From contig NC_068344.1 of assembly GCF_014633365.1 (NCBI RefSeq), forward strand, positions 33,230,670 to 33,294,669: a DNA stretch of 64,000 nt, written 5' to 3'. Below, piece by piece: positions 48,167-60,305 of the stretch. The position numbers and the translations under genes were made by a program. Source of the DNA: Diospyros lotus (Eukaryota > Streptophyta > Magnoliopsida > Ericales > Ebenaceae). Positions within the stretch are counted from its first letter, which is position 1, and every line of letters starts with the position of its first letter. The notes under the pieces were generated by a model. That model was not told where the DNA came from, searched no databases, and saw only the letters and a program-made list of their open reading frames with translations.

Positions 48167-49707
48167 ATTCCAGCATGTAGCTCAGCATCTAGCATGATTT
48201 GCTCAATTAAGGTTAATTGGTTTGGTCATACATACATAAGGCACAGCACAGTTTGTTCATATGTCCTGCCAAAAGAAATGACTATCACCTCTTCACTGAA
48301 ACACCATGAAAGTAGGAAAATCAAACAGACTGTTCAATATTTATCAAAACAAAAAAGCCTTAGGAGAGAGGATGAAAGTATGAAGATGAAGAAAAGTGCA
48401 CCTAGGATGAGCAGCTTCAGTGGCCTTTTCCTTCCGAAGGATGTCCAGTCTTCAAACCATCCAACCCTGAACACATCAGCCAAACCACACTTGTAAAATA
48501 GAAATACAAACGGGAAAAAGAAAAAGCTGAACATGTATCATTTATATGGTATATGTAATTGGCTTTACTACATGTATCATTGGAAATAAGAGAAAAAGGG
48601 GGGACAAGGCAACAGGGCACGACCCCAAGCAGAAAGAAGAGAGTGTTTGGCAGCTTCGAGGTTTGGAGCAGCAGCAGTAGTAAGAGTCCTTTGCAGCTTT
48701 CTTCAATTGATTTGGCAAAGATTAGGTGACGTTTTTGTGTTGCATGACCAATAGGGAAGTAGTTGTTCGCGGACTTTAGTAGGATAGAGTACACAACTGC
48801 TTCATAATCAAGCCAAATTCTGGATCCTCAGATAATATCATAATACAAATTGGGATACACTAATTGCAGATAGATCACGGCCAATATGGAAGTGTAGTGA
48901 ACATTTTACTCAAATTTTCTGCCTTTTTTTTTTTTTTTTTTTGTTGAGGTAAATTTCCTGTTTTCTAGTTAGCAAATTAGAGGACCAATAGGATATTCCA
49001 ATTGCATCTGGCACTTCTTGCACAAAAGAAAGACAGACATGCTATATTCTTCACAAGAAAAATTGGCAGATGGCTTGATACTGCTTCTTTCCAATATTCT
49101 AGATCATGCAAAAGCTGGAGCACTGGAATCTCCAAATGAATTTTCAAAGCATTGAAGTGGTAGATTTGAAAACCCTGAAAGGTGTCTATTTGAAAGGATC
49201 CCTACGGATTGGGAACCCATTGAAAGAAAAATAGATCTCAAATCCTATAATTGTAGATCACTTTCCTTGGCTGTGGGTGGACTCTTCTGATTTTTTGTGA
49301 CAGGTAGCTTTGTCAAACTCCAGTCAGTTGGGGTCAATTGATTTTCGGAAAGATTTGATCTTTTTTACGATGAAATCCATTTGATAAATTGTTTACTAAA
49401 TGATTTTTCACGGAAAGCGAAGAAAAAAATTGTGATGTAATCATCATTTTAAGGAAATAAAGGAAAGCATGGGAAAAGTAGAGCTTTTTGACCACAAAGA
49501 AGTCCCCTGGCCCTTTTTGACTGTCTGTGTCTGTGTATATCTGTATACATACATTCATTCATACATATCAGCCAGGATAGTTTTCTGAATTGAAATTTCT
49601 ATGCTGTTCATGTTCACTTCCTCAAGTGCCAGAACTTATTTCCATCATCTCCAATACAAAGACCAGATTGACATGAGGAACAGACAATACCTATGATCGA
49701 GTTCCTC
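48167..49707. other. Segment present only in duplication copy 2
   Basis: The corresponding point in copy 1 (about 23263) joins TGTCA directly to ACTGTAAG. Both borders here carry TCA, so copy 1 probably lost this segment by a deletion between 3-bp repeats. I see no gene in it, only short open frames. Confidence 0.55.
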
Positions 49708-49889
49708 AACTGTAAGCTACATATTGAGTTTGGCAATGGACATCTAATCGGGATCTGCCGTACAGAATTAGACCTTCGAATACCAAATATGTTGAAGAAG
49801 AAGAAGACATAGAAACAAGGGCACCAAAATCCTTAGACCTGACCTCTGATTACCTCGGAGGAGAAAGAAGAATAAAGGAGATTACTTAC

Positions 49890-50037
49890 CTGAATCTCCA
49901 GCGGAATCTCCAGAGTCCGACTCTTCGAAACACAAATTCTTCCGATCGAAGCTCCAAATCGGCGAGAAAGGGCTGTGGAGAGGAGGCCGGAGAGGCTAGT
50001 GTTCTAGTAAATCCGGGAAGCAGTAGATTTCCGTTCT
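49890..50037 (-). pseudogene. Duplicated SNAPC1 5' non-coding exon
   Basis: A copy of 23454-23589 with splice acceptor and donor (GATTCAG/GTAAGTAA) still present and a 12-base internal insertion near the donor. No coding exon or first exon accompanies it. Confidence 0.6.
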
Positions 50038-50060
50038 CTGAAAAGTTTAACCAGCCGTAG

Positions 50061-51310
50061 AATGTGAAAATGTCAATCAAACATTCTTGTTAACGCGTAG
50101 TAACCATGTCATGTGCATTCTTTCCGCTTCCAGCAATGATGGGTTGGCTCCAAATTCGCCAGAGCAGACCTAACAATTAGATAAATGCAGGTCAAATCAG
50201 ACGCCAACAAACATGCTTAACAACTAATTGATGCTTGTCGAACTTGCCAGAAAAAGATGATGATGATCATGAAGGGAGAAGCATCAAACAAGTCATCGCT
50301 CTTTGTTTATGACCGTGCGGGCAATCGTGGTTCGCAGGCGCCAAGGCAGAAGGCACTGGCGGAAGCACTAAACGCCAAAAACTTTTCATGGAAACAGGTT
50401 GGACAATGCCTTTGCATATTCCCCCGGTGGGGGCAGCCTCGCATGGAGGGCTTCACGTGCCTCCATGTGAGACCATAACACCGATTGTTCTTCTTCCGTT
50501 TGGGCTTTAATCTCACTTTAATTTGAATTAGGGTTCATGAACTTTACATATTAGGTTGGATTAACACAGAGCAGGGGGGGTAAAAATAGTGTCTTCGCAG
50601 GCAGCTTATCATTTTTGTCTTCTTCTTGTTTTTCGTAGATTTCAACGTGAATGAATACTATGAATGCTTATGGATTAGGTTCGCCGGACCCGGACCCGGA
50701 TCCTACTGTGACTGTATCTGAAATTCGGACCTAAAATTAAGTTAATTATTATAAAATAAATATAGAACTAATTTAACTCAAAGAGGAGAGTAGGAATATA
50801 AAATTAAGTTAATTATTATAAAATAAATATATACTATGAATGCTCTCTTTCAGGATTTTTTTCTTTTTATTTTCAGAAATATATTTTATACATATAAAGA
50901 TTAGGGAATAAGTTTTTGTACCTAAAATATCATTTTTGTAATTAAAAATATTTTCTATATTTTAGAAATATTTTATATATTGAGTTTATATATAAACTTT
51001 ATAAAATAATTTTGTAATTATAAATTCTTTCTATAATTAAAATGTATCTTGTATAACTAAAAAAATATTTTTTGAAATTAAAAATATGTTTGTAAATTTG
51101 AGAGAAAAACTAGAGAGATGAGGGAGAAAGTAAAGAGGAGAGGGGAGAGAGAAAATGAAATAAAATGTTCAATTTATTCTAATTTTTAACAATAAGGGGT
51201 ATTGTAATTTTCAAAATATAAAGTAGTTTATGTAATTAGAGAAAATTTCTTGAGTGGTTAACCTAATTTATCCTCTTTTATACGATGTTGTCAATAGATA
51301 GGTTAAGTAC
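50061..51310. other. Intergenic, no supported gene
   Basis: A GC-balanced patch at 50260-50480 has 70-codon open frames on both strands without recognisable domains. The remainder is AT-rich. Confidence 0.4.
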
Positions 51311-53534
51311 TTAGATCATCTCCAATTCACCCCCAAATTCGGGGTAGAGTAAAACCCTACCCAACTCACCAACAAATCCTACCTCAAATTTGAGATTGTG
51401 AATAGTATTATTTCAAATTTGGAGTTGCACTATTCATTAACCTCAAATTTAGGGTATTGGGGTTGTGAAGAGTATTACCTCAAATTTGGAGTTGCAATAT
51501 TCATTAACCTCAAATTTGGGGTAATATGTTTATTCCTGATCCCCTTTCTCATTTTAACTATAATAAAATTTAATTCCTTTTGTATCTCATCTTTATATAT
51601 TTTTATATTTTTTATTTACTTATTATTAGTATTAATAATATTTAAATAATATTAATAAATTATAATAATCAATTAATGAATGCACTAAATTAGAAACTAT
51701 TAAATAATAATTGATTAATAATTATTAAAATACATTAAATTAATAATCACTAAATAAAAGTTACAAACACGATAATTAAAAATAAGCTCAATGAATACTA
51801 TAACATCATTCATTTTGAAAATTGAATATTATTGAATTTTAAATACTACATAAACAAGGATAATAATTTAATAATATGATAAATTTCATACGGATCCTCC
51901 AATATCATCAAAAAATTAGCTAAAGGAACCGGGAGTACTTTGAGATCTGCTAGCTTTGTTGAGTCATTTTTTGTAAAATTTTATTTGTTCAGTTCGAAAA
52001 TATTCCCTTAATTCGGATCCTCTATATATGGATGTCAAATATTTTAATAAAATCTTATTTTCCTCTCAATATTTAGTCACGATCAACTTCCTTGACTCAT
52101 TTTGTGCTTGAATCATCTGGATTTGGTAAATCTGTTGTCTATTCTCGCTGTTATTTTTTAAAACGTTGGTAAGTTATCGATTTTCTTCCTTAATAGCTTC
52201 AATAAATTTTGTATTTTCTTCATTAGTTTTCCTTTTCAAGTTTTCCTTTTCAATTTTTCCTTTTTTTTCCCTATGGGTCGTTGAGTGGAAAAACCTTCAA
52301 CACTTTTTTCATTTATATATAGAGAAAAAGAAGACAATCCAAGAGATGTTGGTTTGTGATGACGAGTGGTACTCTAAATTGGAGATTCTCCTGCTAATGC
52401 ATGATACATTAATTCCACATAGTCGATGAAGGATTGTTATTGTGTTAACATCACCTTTAAATTTTTCAATATCTTTGAGGAGAGGTTAGATATGATTAAA
52501 TTTGAATCATTTCTTCTAATTTTATCGTGTTCAATGTGATGTTTTGTTAATTGAGATAGTAAATGTAATGCTTTTATTTTCTAATATTATTAATAATTAA
52601 AAAAATTAGTTAATTATGTAATTTTTAAATCTTAATTTAAGTTGATATATAATAAATAAGTAAATAATTTTAGAAATAAAATAAATATTTATAATAAAAA
52701 AGGAATAAACTATCACTACAAGAATTTCGGATTTTAGCGACGGAATATTTCCGTCGCTAAATCCAAAAATCCGTCACTAAATCAATTTAGCGACGGATTA
52801 GCGACAGATTTTTTCCGTTGTTGAAACAATCGTCGCTATATTTTTTTGCGACAGATTCGTCGCCAATTTAGCGACGGATTAGCGACGGAAAATTTTTCGT
52901 CGCTATTTGTATTTTTTTTTAAATTTAGCGACAGAAATTTTCGTCGCTATTTTAAAAAAAAAAAATTATTAAAAAAATTAAAATTTATTTTAGTGAAGGA
53001 ATATTCCGTCGCTATTTTTAAAATTTAATTTTTTTTAATAATTTTTTATTTTTTAAAAGTAAAATTAAAAATTAAAAAAATGTTAGCGACGGAATATAAT
53101 CCGTCGCTAACTCATATTTATAAATAAAAAAAATAAAAAATAAAAAAAATATTTACACTACAATCTAACAAATATAAAATTATTAAAAAAAAGATAATTA
53201 ATTAATACTTAAATATTTAAACTTTAAATATAATCAAAAATAGAATAAAATTATAATACTAACAAACACTTCTAATAATTGACTGAAAATAAATAAAATA
53301 ACACACAAAAAAAAAAGAAAAAAGCATACAAAATATATGAACAGCAAAAAAAATCTAAAAAATAAAAAATAAATAAATATCTAAAAAATAAACATCTGAA
53401 AATACTTTAAATTTACTTAAATTAAACTGAGCTGCAAACAAATTTTAAAAATAAAAAATAAAATAAATATCTACAAAATAAAAAATAAAAAATTAACATT
53501 TTATTTACAAAATAAAAAATAAAAAATTAACCTG

Positions 53535-54100
53535 GGCAAGGGCGAGGGCGAGGGGCTGCAACGCGGGCTAGGGCGAGGGGCAGCGAACGAGGGTGAGCCG
53601 CGAGCGAGCAAGCGAGAGACGAGGGCGATGTAGAGAGCGAGAGCGAGAGAGCGATGGCGAGACAGCGAGGGCGAGGCCGCGAGCGAGAGGCGAGATCGAG
53701 TGAGGGCGAAGCAGGGACTGAGAGCGAGAGCGAAAGAGCGATGGCGAGACAACTAGGGCGAGGGCGAGGGCGAGGTCGCGAGCGAGGGCGAAGCAGCGAG
53801 GGAGAAGCAGCGAGGGAGAGCGAGAGCGAGAGCGATGGCGAGATAGTAAGGGTGAGGGCGCGAGCGAGAGCGAGACAGCGAGCGAAAGGCGAGGTCGAGC
53901 GAGGGCGAAGCAGCGACCGAGAGCGAGACAGCGAGCGAGGGCGAAGCAGCGACCCAAAGCGAGAGCGAGACAGCGAGGACGAGGTCGCGAGCGAGATGTG
54001 AGATCGAGCAAAAGCGAGTGGAAGGCGAGGCAGAGAGCGAAAGCGGGTGCGAGGACGGGGGCGAGAAGCTAGAGAGAGATAGGGAGAGAGAGGGTTAGAG
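53535..54100. repeat. GA/GC-rich minisatellite inside the CACTA element
   Basis: About 570 bases of GCGAGA/GCGAGG-type units with GAAGCAGCGA variants, sharply richer in GC than its AT-rich surroundings. Open frames of 115 and 147 codons on opposite strands (Arg/Ser/Glu-rich and Ser/Arg/Leu-rich) result from the missing T/A stop words, not from coding. Confidence 0.8.
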
Positions 54101-54781
54101 ATTTGGGGGAGGGGGGACTTAGGGTTTTTGGGGGGGAAAAGAAGGGAAGGGGAAGGGGGAGGAGGGATTTGGTTATGAAAGAGGCAGGGGAGTTTCCCGC
54201 CTCTTCAATTTTTTTTTAATATTTATTAATTAAATAAAAATAATTATTTAATTGATAAAAATAATGTAATTTAAATAAAATTTTATTATTCAATAATTTA
54301 AATAGAATATTATTGTAATTATCTAAAAATTTAATTATATTATAAATCGAATAATTATAATAAATTAATTTTATATATTGAATTATTTATTAATAGTTTG
54401 TTATCTTAAAAAATTAATTTTTTTTTATAAATAAAAATTATATTAAATGAATTTCAAATTGCTGAATTTCATCTATATCTCAAAAACAAAATTAAAGAGT
54501 ATAAATAATAAAGCGATATATTTATTTTTTTCTTGGTCAACATTAATGTTTTATACATAACACTTAAAATTTAAAAATAAAAATTAACCTCTATAATTTT
54601 TTTATAGTATAACTATTAAGGAGGAAACTATTCCATATCTTCGTTCGAAAATCATTCCGAACTTATCTTGATACTCTGTTATCTTAATCAACACATTTCA
54701 CTTCCCTAATTGTTTATTATGAATGACTTAATTGTATATTTAATTGTATTACAATGTCTATATATTAGATAGTGACATATG

Positions 54782-55320
54782 ATATTGTTATAAGACACAA
54801 TGTCATCCATATATTATGGTTTTAAACTTTTTAGTTTAGCAAAAAATTCTCCTATTTATAAAGAAAAAGAAATTGACAAATAGCTCCTAAACACCTTCTT
54901 ATATAATGTAATCCCTCAATATTGTTTTATTTTTATGATTACTAAAATTTAAAATAAAGAAAATTTCAATAATATTATGATTTTTAAACTTTTTATTTAT
55001 TTTTCAAATATAGTGTTTGTTTACATTTTGAACATATTTAATAAATATTACGGTCTTGTACACAATGTCATTCATATATTATAGTTTTAAACTTTTTAGT
55101 TTTGCAAAAAATTCTCCTCTTTATAAAAAATAAGAAATTGACAAATAACTCCTAGACACCTTTTTATATAATGTAATTCCTCAATATTGTTTTATTTTTA
55201 TGATTTCTAAAATTGAAAATAAAGAAAATTTCAATAATATTATGATTTTTAAATTTTTTATTTATTTTTCAAATGTAATTTTGTTTATATTTTGTACACA
55301 TTTAATAAATATTACAAATA
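54782..55320. repeat. Two-copy tandem duplication, 265-bp period, in the CACTA element
   Basis: ACAATGTCATCCATATATTA near 54798 recurs with one change near 55063. The following 230 bases, including AAAAAATTCTCCT and TGACAAATA, repeat as well. Confidence 0.75.
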
Positions 55321-56272
55321 ATTAATTATTATACATTTAATATATTTTTTATTTTATACACATGAAATATATTAATTGATAAAGTTAGAATTTAGCAATA
55401 TTATAATTTTTAATATTAATATATTTATTTAAATTTTATAAATTAATTTTTTTATATTCATCTCATGTTTAAATGTATATTTAATTTTTTATAAAATTTA
55501 AATATTTATATATTTAAATATTCATCCCAAATTTAGATATTTATAAATTAATTGAATAAAAAAAATTAAAAATTAAAGCGACGGATTGTCCTAGCTTTAA
55601 TTTTTTTATTTAACAAAATTTTAATTTTAAATTTTTTATTATAAAATTGAGCGACGGAAATCTATTTCCGTCGCTAAATTTTAATAACAAAAAATTTAAA
55701 ATTAAAATTTTATTTTAATTATTTAAATTAATATTAAAATTAATTTTTTATTTTTAAATTTTGCGACAGAATATATTTTCCGTCGCTAAAATTAGTGACA
55801 GAAAAAAATTTCGTCGCTATATAATTTTTTTTGTTTTTTTTTAATTATTAAAATTTAGCGAGGGAAAATTATTTCCGTCGCTAAAATTACCGACGGATTA
55901 TTTTTTCTGTCGCTAAAAAAATAATTTTTTTTATTTTTTTAGCGACGAAAAAATATTCCGTCGCTAAAATCCATTGCTAATTCTAAAAAAAAAAAAATTA
56001 ATCCATCGCAAATCCGTCGCTATTTCGTCGCTAAAAATCCGTCGCTAAATCCCGTTTTTCTTGTAGTGTATATATTCCTTTATCCCAAATTTAGGGTAAA
56101 GGGTTGGAGAGAAATTGGGAATTCCCACTCCCCAATGAGCCCACGCCTCTTCTCTCTTAATTTATTTATGTCGGACGAATGTTATGTTGCTGACGCAAAC
56201 AACATAATAAAATTGTATTATATATTTATATTAATTAAACATATAATACGATACATCAATATAAAAATATTA

Positions 56273-57042
56273 GGCCCTGTTTGATTGGCCACATTTTTCA
56301 CCCAAATTCTAAATTTTGATGTGTTTGATTATCCAAATTTTTCACGAAAATGATTTCCATCTTTTGGTCACATGACTCTCTTTTTTCACTTTTGCTAGAA
56401 TTCATTTTCTCAGGAATGGAGGGTCTAGATTTGATTTCCATGGAAATGGAAAACCCATGCCGGCCACCACCACCCACCACATTGACCTTCCTCTTCCACC
56501 ACTGGCAGTTGCAGCGGTCATCGACGATGGCAATGGGCAGGGGCGATGTTAGCGGTCGGCGAAGGCAGTGCGCAGGGGCGATAGCAGTGGCGGATGTCAC
56601 TGGCAATGGGCAATGGGCAGTGGCTGAACGACCATGGTGGCAGTAGCGATGGCTAGCTGTGGGTGACATCACTGGCAATGGCAATGGGCAAGTGACGGCG
56701 ACTGTGGCTGAAGTTGCTAGGCAAGTGGGTTATTTTGATTATTTTGTGTATGTATATTTGATTTATTTTTTGAATATGTGTATATTTGATTATTTTATAT
56801 AATTGATTGTTAATTTATGTATTTGATTATTAATTATCTACATGTGTATGTGATTATTTTCATGAAAAATAATTACAATCAAAAATCAAAAGTTAGAAAA
56901 GTATAATAATTTTTAGACAAAAAATTAAGACAATTAAACACGTTTAATTAATATTTTTCCTAAAATTTAATTCTAGACAATTCAATTGCTTAGAAAATCT
57001 TTTTTTTGCATCCAAATTCCATGTTTGCAATCAATCACACCC
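56273..57042. mobile_element. PIF/Harbinger-type MITE
   Basis: A 770-bp element. Its left end is GGCCCTGTTTGATTGG and its right end, read inward, GGGTGTGATTGATTGC. It is flanked by TTA on both sides (56270-56272 and 57043-57045), the target preferred by this superfamily. A GC-rich patch at 56440-56700 makes spurious frames on both strands. Confidence 0.6.
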
Positions 57043-57045
57043 TTA

Positions 57046-57620
57046 CATCAAATAACATTTCCGTTTCGTGATATTACTTTGGTTGATGATAATCAACAAA
57101 TTGATTACCAAATCTCCAATTTATTGATTATTAATTACAAATTTTATATTTTCAAAAAAAATGCAACAATATGTACTTTCTTTTATGTAATAGGGTAATA
57201 TTTTTTGTACCATTTATAAACTCAAAAATTTAGTAATTATACATTCATAAGAAAATAGGAAAACAAATTTAATTATCAAGAAATGGTAAGCATGTATGTT
57301 AATTAGCAATTAAGGTTTGGAAAGTGCAACAATATTGTTGTTGAATATTTCCTTTTCTCTTTTGGTATTTGGAAAACAATTGTAATAACAAAGCATATGA
57401 AAAGATTTAAATTCACAAGGTTAGGCATAAAAGGACAATAAATATAAGAATGTGGGAGTGGCACATGGCAACCAAATTTGGTTGGAGAAGTAAATCATGT
57501 ATACGATGAAAGGAGCATTTTGATGTTTAATTTACTTAGGCACCCTTTTATTGTATTTTCATTATTTTACATGTTGGCAAATTTATTTTTAAGTTGATCA
57601 TCGCAAAATATTAATGAAAT
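57046..57620. other. AT-rich intergenic stretch
   Basis: No gene or clear repeat is visible. Confidence 0.4.
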
Positions 57621-57688
57621 AAAATAAATCGCCCTGATTAGGAGCATGTATACATTGAGTACAATTTTTTTTAAAAAAAAACACAATA

Positions 57689-57914
57689 TGTAACGTCCCG
57701 CTCGAGCGATAGGAAGAACTGGAACAACTTACCTTGATGGGCCTACACGAACTTCCCAGGGGGGTCACCCATCATTGGATTGCCCCAGGTCAAGCACGCT
57801 TAACTTGGGAGTTCTTTGCCAACATTCAGCCCAAAAGGTATCCAGTTGGTGTTGATTTCTTTCTTACACTATCCTCGATATATACTAACCTCTTTGGGCT
57901 CTCGGGGTATTACA
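57689..57914 (-). repeat. Cassandra 3' LTR
   Basis: A 226-bp LTR. The 5S-like part on the minus strand spans about 57743-57818 and includes AAGCGTGCTTGACC and GATGGGTGACC, which correspond to the 5S internal promoter region. Confidence 0.9.
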
Positions 57915-58124
57915 TTCTCCCCCCCTTAAGCACATGACGTCTTCGTCATGCGACCTTACAATCGGTCCCAGATCTCCCCCTTGCATGGCCGATGTGGGAT
58001 TCGCCTAAGGTGCCTACACGCACCTCCCATAGGGGCCTACACGCCCCCCTCGGGACTCAGCCTCCTTGCTGAGGTTTGCCCCACCACCGCGCTCAGAGGC
58101 TCGGGGGTCGACTCTGATACCATT

Positions 58125-58350
58125 TGTAACGTCCCGCTCGAGCGATAGGAAGAACCGGAACAACTTACCTTAATAGGCCTACACGAACTTCCCAGGGGGG
58201 TCACCCATCATTGGATTGCCCCAGGTCAAGCACGCTTAATTTGGGAGTTCTTTGCCAACATTCAGCCCAAAAGGTATCCAGCTGGTGTTATTTTCTTTTT
58301 TACACTATCCTCGATATATACTAATCTCTCTGGGCTCTCGGGGTATTACA
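58125..58350 (-). repeat. Cassandra 5' LTR
   Basis: Partner of 57689-57914, same length, about a dozen differences. Its 5S-like part is at about 58179-58254. Confidence 0.9.
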
Positions 58351-59094
58351 CAATATGTCGACAGATTTAGCCATAAATCAAAATTGCCCCAATTAAAAGC
58401 ATATATACATTGGGTACAATTTAAGTGACACAAAAAAAAAATGTTGACAATGTTTAGCTATAAACAAAATCACCCCAATTAGGAGCATGTATACATTGGG
58501 TACAATTTAAGCGACACACCAAAAACAAAAAACACAATATGTCGACAAGGTTTAGTCATAAATAAAATCACCCCAATTAGGAGCATATATACATCGAGTA
58601 CAATTTAAGTGACACATCATATATATATATATATAATATGTCGACAAGGTTTAGTCATAAACAAAGTCTAAATGAATTTATACACTTTTTTTTTTACAAA
58701 TATAATGAAGGCTTTAATTAAACCAATAAAAGAGAAGGGAGGTCGACCATATATAGATAATGAAAGCGCAACCAACCTAAACAACAGGATGACACTACAA
58801 GTATACAAAAATATTAGCTTCTATGACTAATTAGGAACCAAAGACTAATTAGGTGAAATGAGTAAAAGTAGGAATCTTGCCATGGGCTAAAGGCTCGTGA
58901 TGTCTTTGGAAGGAAATGAGCCAAAAGGGTTGCCCTTGGTTAATTAAGGGTAAGCAAATGACACCTAATTAAGGGTCAAAGTCTGTAAGGCAAAGAAAAT
59001 AATTACTTACATGCTTAATTTTTTGAAGGCCACATGGTCACAAGTCCGAAGAAGATTGCATAACCAACAAATTAAGAGATAAAAGGAAGCTGCC

Positions 59095-59290
59095 CCCACA
59101 GGCATAGCCTAACGATTGAGATTGTACATGAGTTGAAACTTAAGGAACCCTAGACTATAGGCGCTATATAGCAGGTGAAAGGTTCTTATGTTCGAATCTC
59201 GTTGTTAGATTCCGTGATTAACATCTCCTGCAAAAATTTTAGGGTTAAACTGCGGGAACTCTTAAGGTGAGGGATTTTACCTTTTGAAAC
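59095..59290 (+). mobile_element. Possible tRNA-derived SINE
   Basis: TAGCCTAACGATTGAG (59105-59120) resembles a Pol III A box and GTTCGAATC (59190-59198) a B box. The spacing is about 75 bases, longer than in a tRNA. No tRNA fold, poly-T end or target duplication was established, so this is tentative. Confidence 0.35.
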
Positions 59291-59619
59291 CTAAAAAGAA
59301 GCCCATTATACAAACATTGATGCATGAAACAAATAACAAAGAAACACATATAATCCTAAAACAATAATCTTATGTTCAAACATCTACTATAGGAGCTTAA
59401 ACGAAAATAAGCATCATGAACAATGCCTTCAAAATGTCGAAATTAAAAAATTCAAAACCTTTTAAAAGAGAGAATTTGAAACCTTCACAAAACTATCTAC
59501 TATGAGAGAGAATTTGAAATGGGCGATAATAAAATGATACTTTAACAAAGAATTGCAGTATTACCAAATAATAGAGAATTGAAATCGACAAATTCAAAAT
59601 CTTTAAAAAGAGAGAATTA

Positions 59620-60305
59620 TGTTGGTCCCTTAAAATATGGCTACTCAAGAGGGGGTGAATTGAGTGTTTAAATTTTTTTTCTCTTTTAATGAATATTCTT
59701 GATTAATAATTATTTAAAAATATATATTTGATAAATATTATAAATTATATTTGAGATTAATAATTAATACAAGCCATAAAATATAACAAGAATAAATAAT
59801 ATGAGGCACAACACAATTTATAGTGGTTCGATATTTTCACACACACCTAATCCACTCTCTAGAGATCTAACCACTATTGGGTTCCACTAAATCAAAATCA
59901 CAAAGATTTTCACACCTAAATTATAATAGGTTCTAGGCAACCACTATACCAAGATTTTCTTCCTAACTTATATTAGAAACTAGATTTATCTAGATTTTAA
60001 TGGTTCTAGAAAACATATACAATCCACAATGGTAATTTAAATATTACAAATAATTTATACACACTTTGACACAAATAAGTAATTAAAAACAAATTATACA
60101 AGATAATAATATTTAAATAAGTAAATCAATTTATAGTCTCAAATGGAGAAGTTCGGATTTGTCGTAGAAAACTTAAAGAACTTTTCTCTTCTTGTCTTGT
60201 GAATCTTTGGTGGATGTGCAATAATGCTTCAAGAGCCTCGGATTGCTTGGATACTTTGTTCAAAAGCGTTTGAGAGCTTTTGGGTGCTTTGGATATGCAA
60301 TGGAA
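59620..60305. repeat. Dispersed repeat beginning TGTTGG, copy 2
   Basis: Collinear with 6038-6805. After it, TATTTATAGG near 60340 could be a TATA-like word if this is an LTR, but no second LTR is present. Confidence 0.55.

Larger units (their letters stand above)
45610..50060. repeat. Segmental duplication, copy 2
   Basis: It corresponds to 21640-23600 but is longer because it retains 48167-49707 and gained the element at 46660-47526. Similarity ends just beyond the SNAPC1 5' exon copy, at about 50060. No SNAPC1 coding exon is included. Confidence 0.85.
52714..56068. mobile_element. Non-autonomous CACTA (En/Spm) transposon
   Basis: A 3355-bp element with ends CACTACAAGAA (left) and CTTGTAGTG (right). 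A 3-bp target duplication TAT flanks it (52711-52713 and 56069-56071). Both ends carry many direct and inverted AGCGACGGA / CCGTCGCTAAA subterminal motifs, where the transposase of autonomous relatives binds. No transposase frame exists. The interior holds the GA-rich block at 53535-54100 and a 265-bp tandem duplication. Confidence 0.93.
51317..56140. mobile_element. Probable Harbinger-like element interrupted by a CACTA element
   Basis: The left arm (TCATCTCCAATTC at 51318, then CCAAATTCGGGGT) and the right arm (CCCAAATTTAGGGT at 56085, then GGGTTGGAGAG) are inverted copies. Further in, GGAATAAAC beside the CACTA insertion mirrors GTTTATTCC near 51529-51537. The left arm also has a tandem repeat of CTCAAATTTGGAGTTGCA. 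Outer borders and target duplication are uncertain, and no transposase was recognised. Confidence 0.45.
57689..58350 (-). mobile_element. Cassandra TRIM retrotransposon
   Basis: A 662-bp element with 226-bp LTRs (57689-57914 and 58125-58350) and a perfect 5-bp target duplication CAATA (57684-57688 and 58351-58355). On the minus strand the LTRs start TGTAATACC and end GTTACA. The primer site TGGTATCAGAGTCGACCC follows the 5' LTR and the purine tract AAGGGGGGGAGA precedes the 3' LTR. Each LTR carries a 5S rRNA-like block, the hallmark of Cassandra. No protein is encoded; it depends on other elements for movement. Confidence 0.93.
57625..58675. repeat. Tandem array of about 100-bp units, interrupted by Cassandra
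   Basis: Four units share CCCCAATTAGGAGCATGTA, GGGTACAATTTAAG, GACAC and ATGTCGACAAGGTTTAG. They start near 57630, 58385, 58471 and 58571. The first is split by the Cassandra insertion at 57689-58350. The unit length varies from about 85 to 100 bases, partly through A and TA runs. Confidence 0.75.

Noticed and set aside
50257..50478. 73-codon frame at 50.3 kb
   Set aside because: No domain, an overlapping antisense frame of equal size, and no splice or promoter support.
53568..54011. 147-codon and 115-codon frames on opposite strands
   Set aside because: Both arise from a GCGAGA-type minisatellite lacking stop words inside a CACTA element.
57743..57818. A genuine 5S rRNA gene
   Set aside because: Only part of 5S is present, and it lies inside Cassandra LTRs with target duplications.
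57625..58675. CRISPR-like array
   Set aside because: The units are direct tandem repeats of about 100 bases without unique spacers, in a plant genome.
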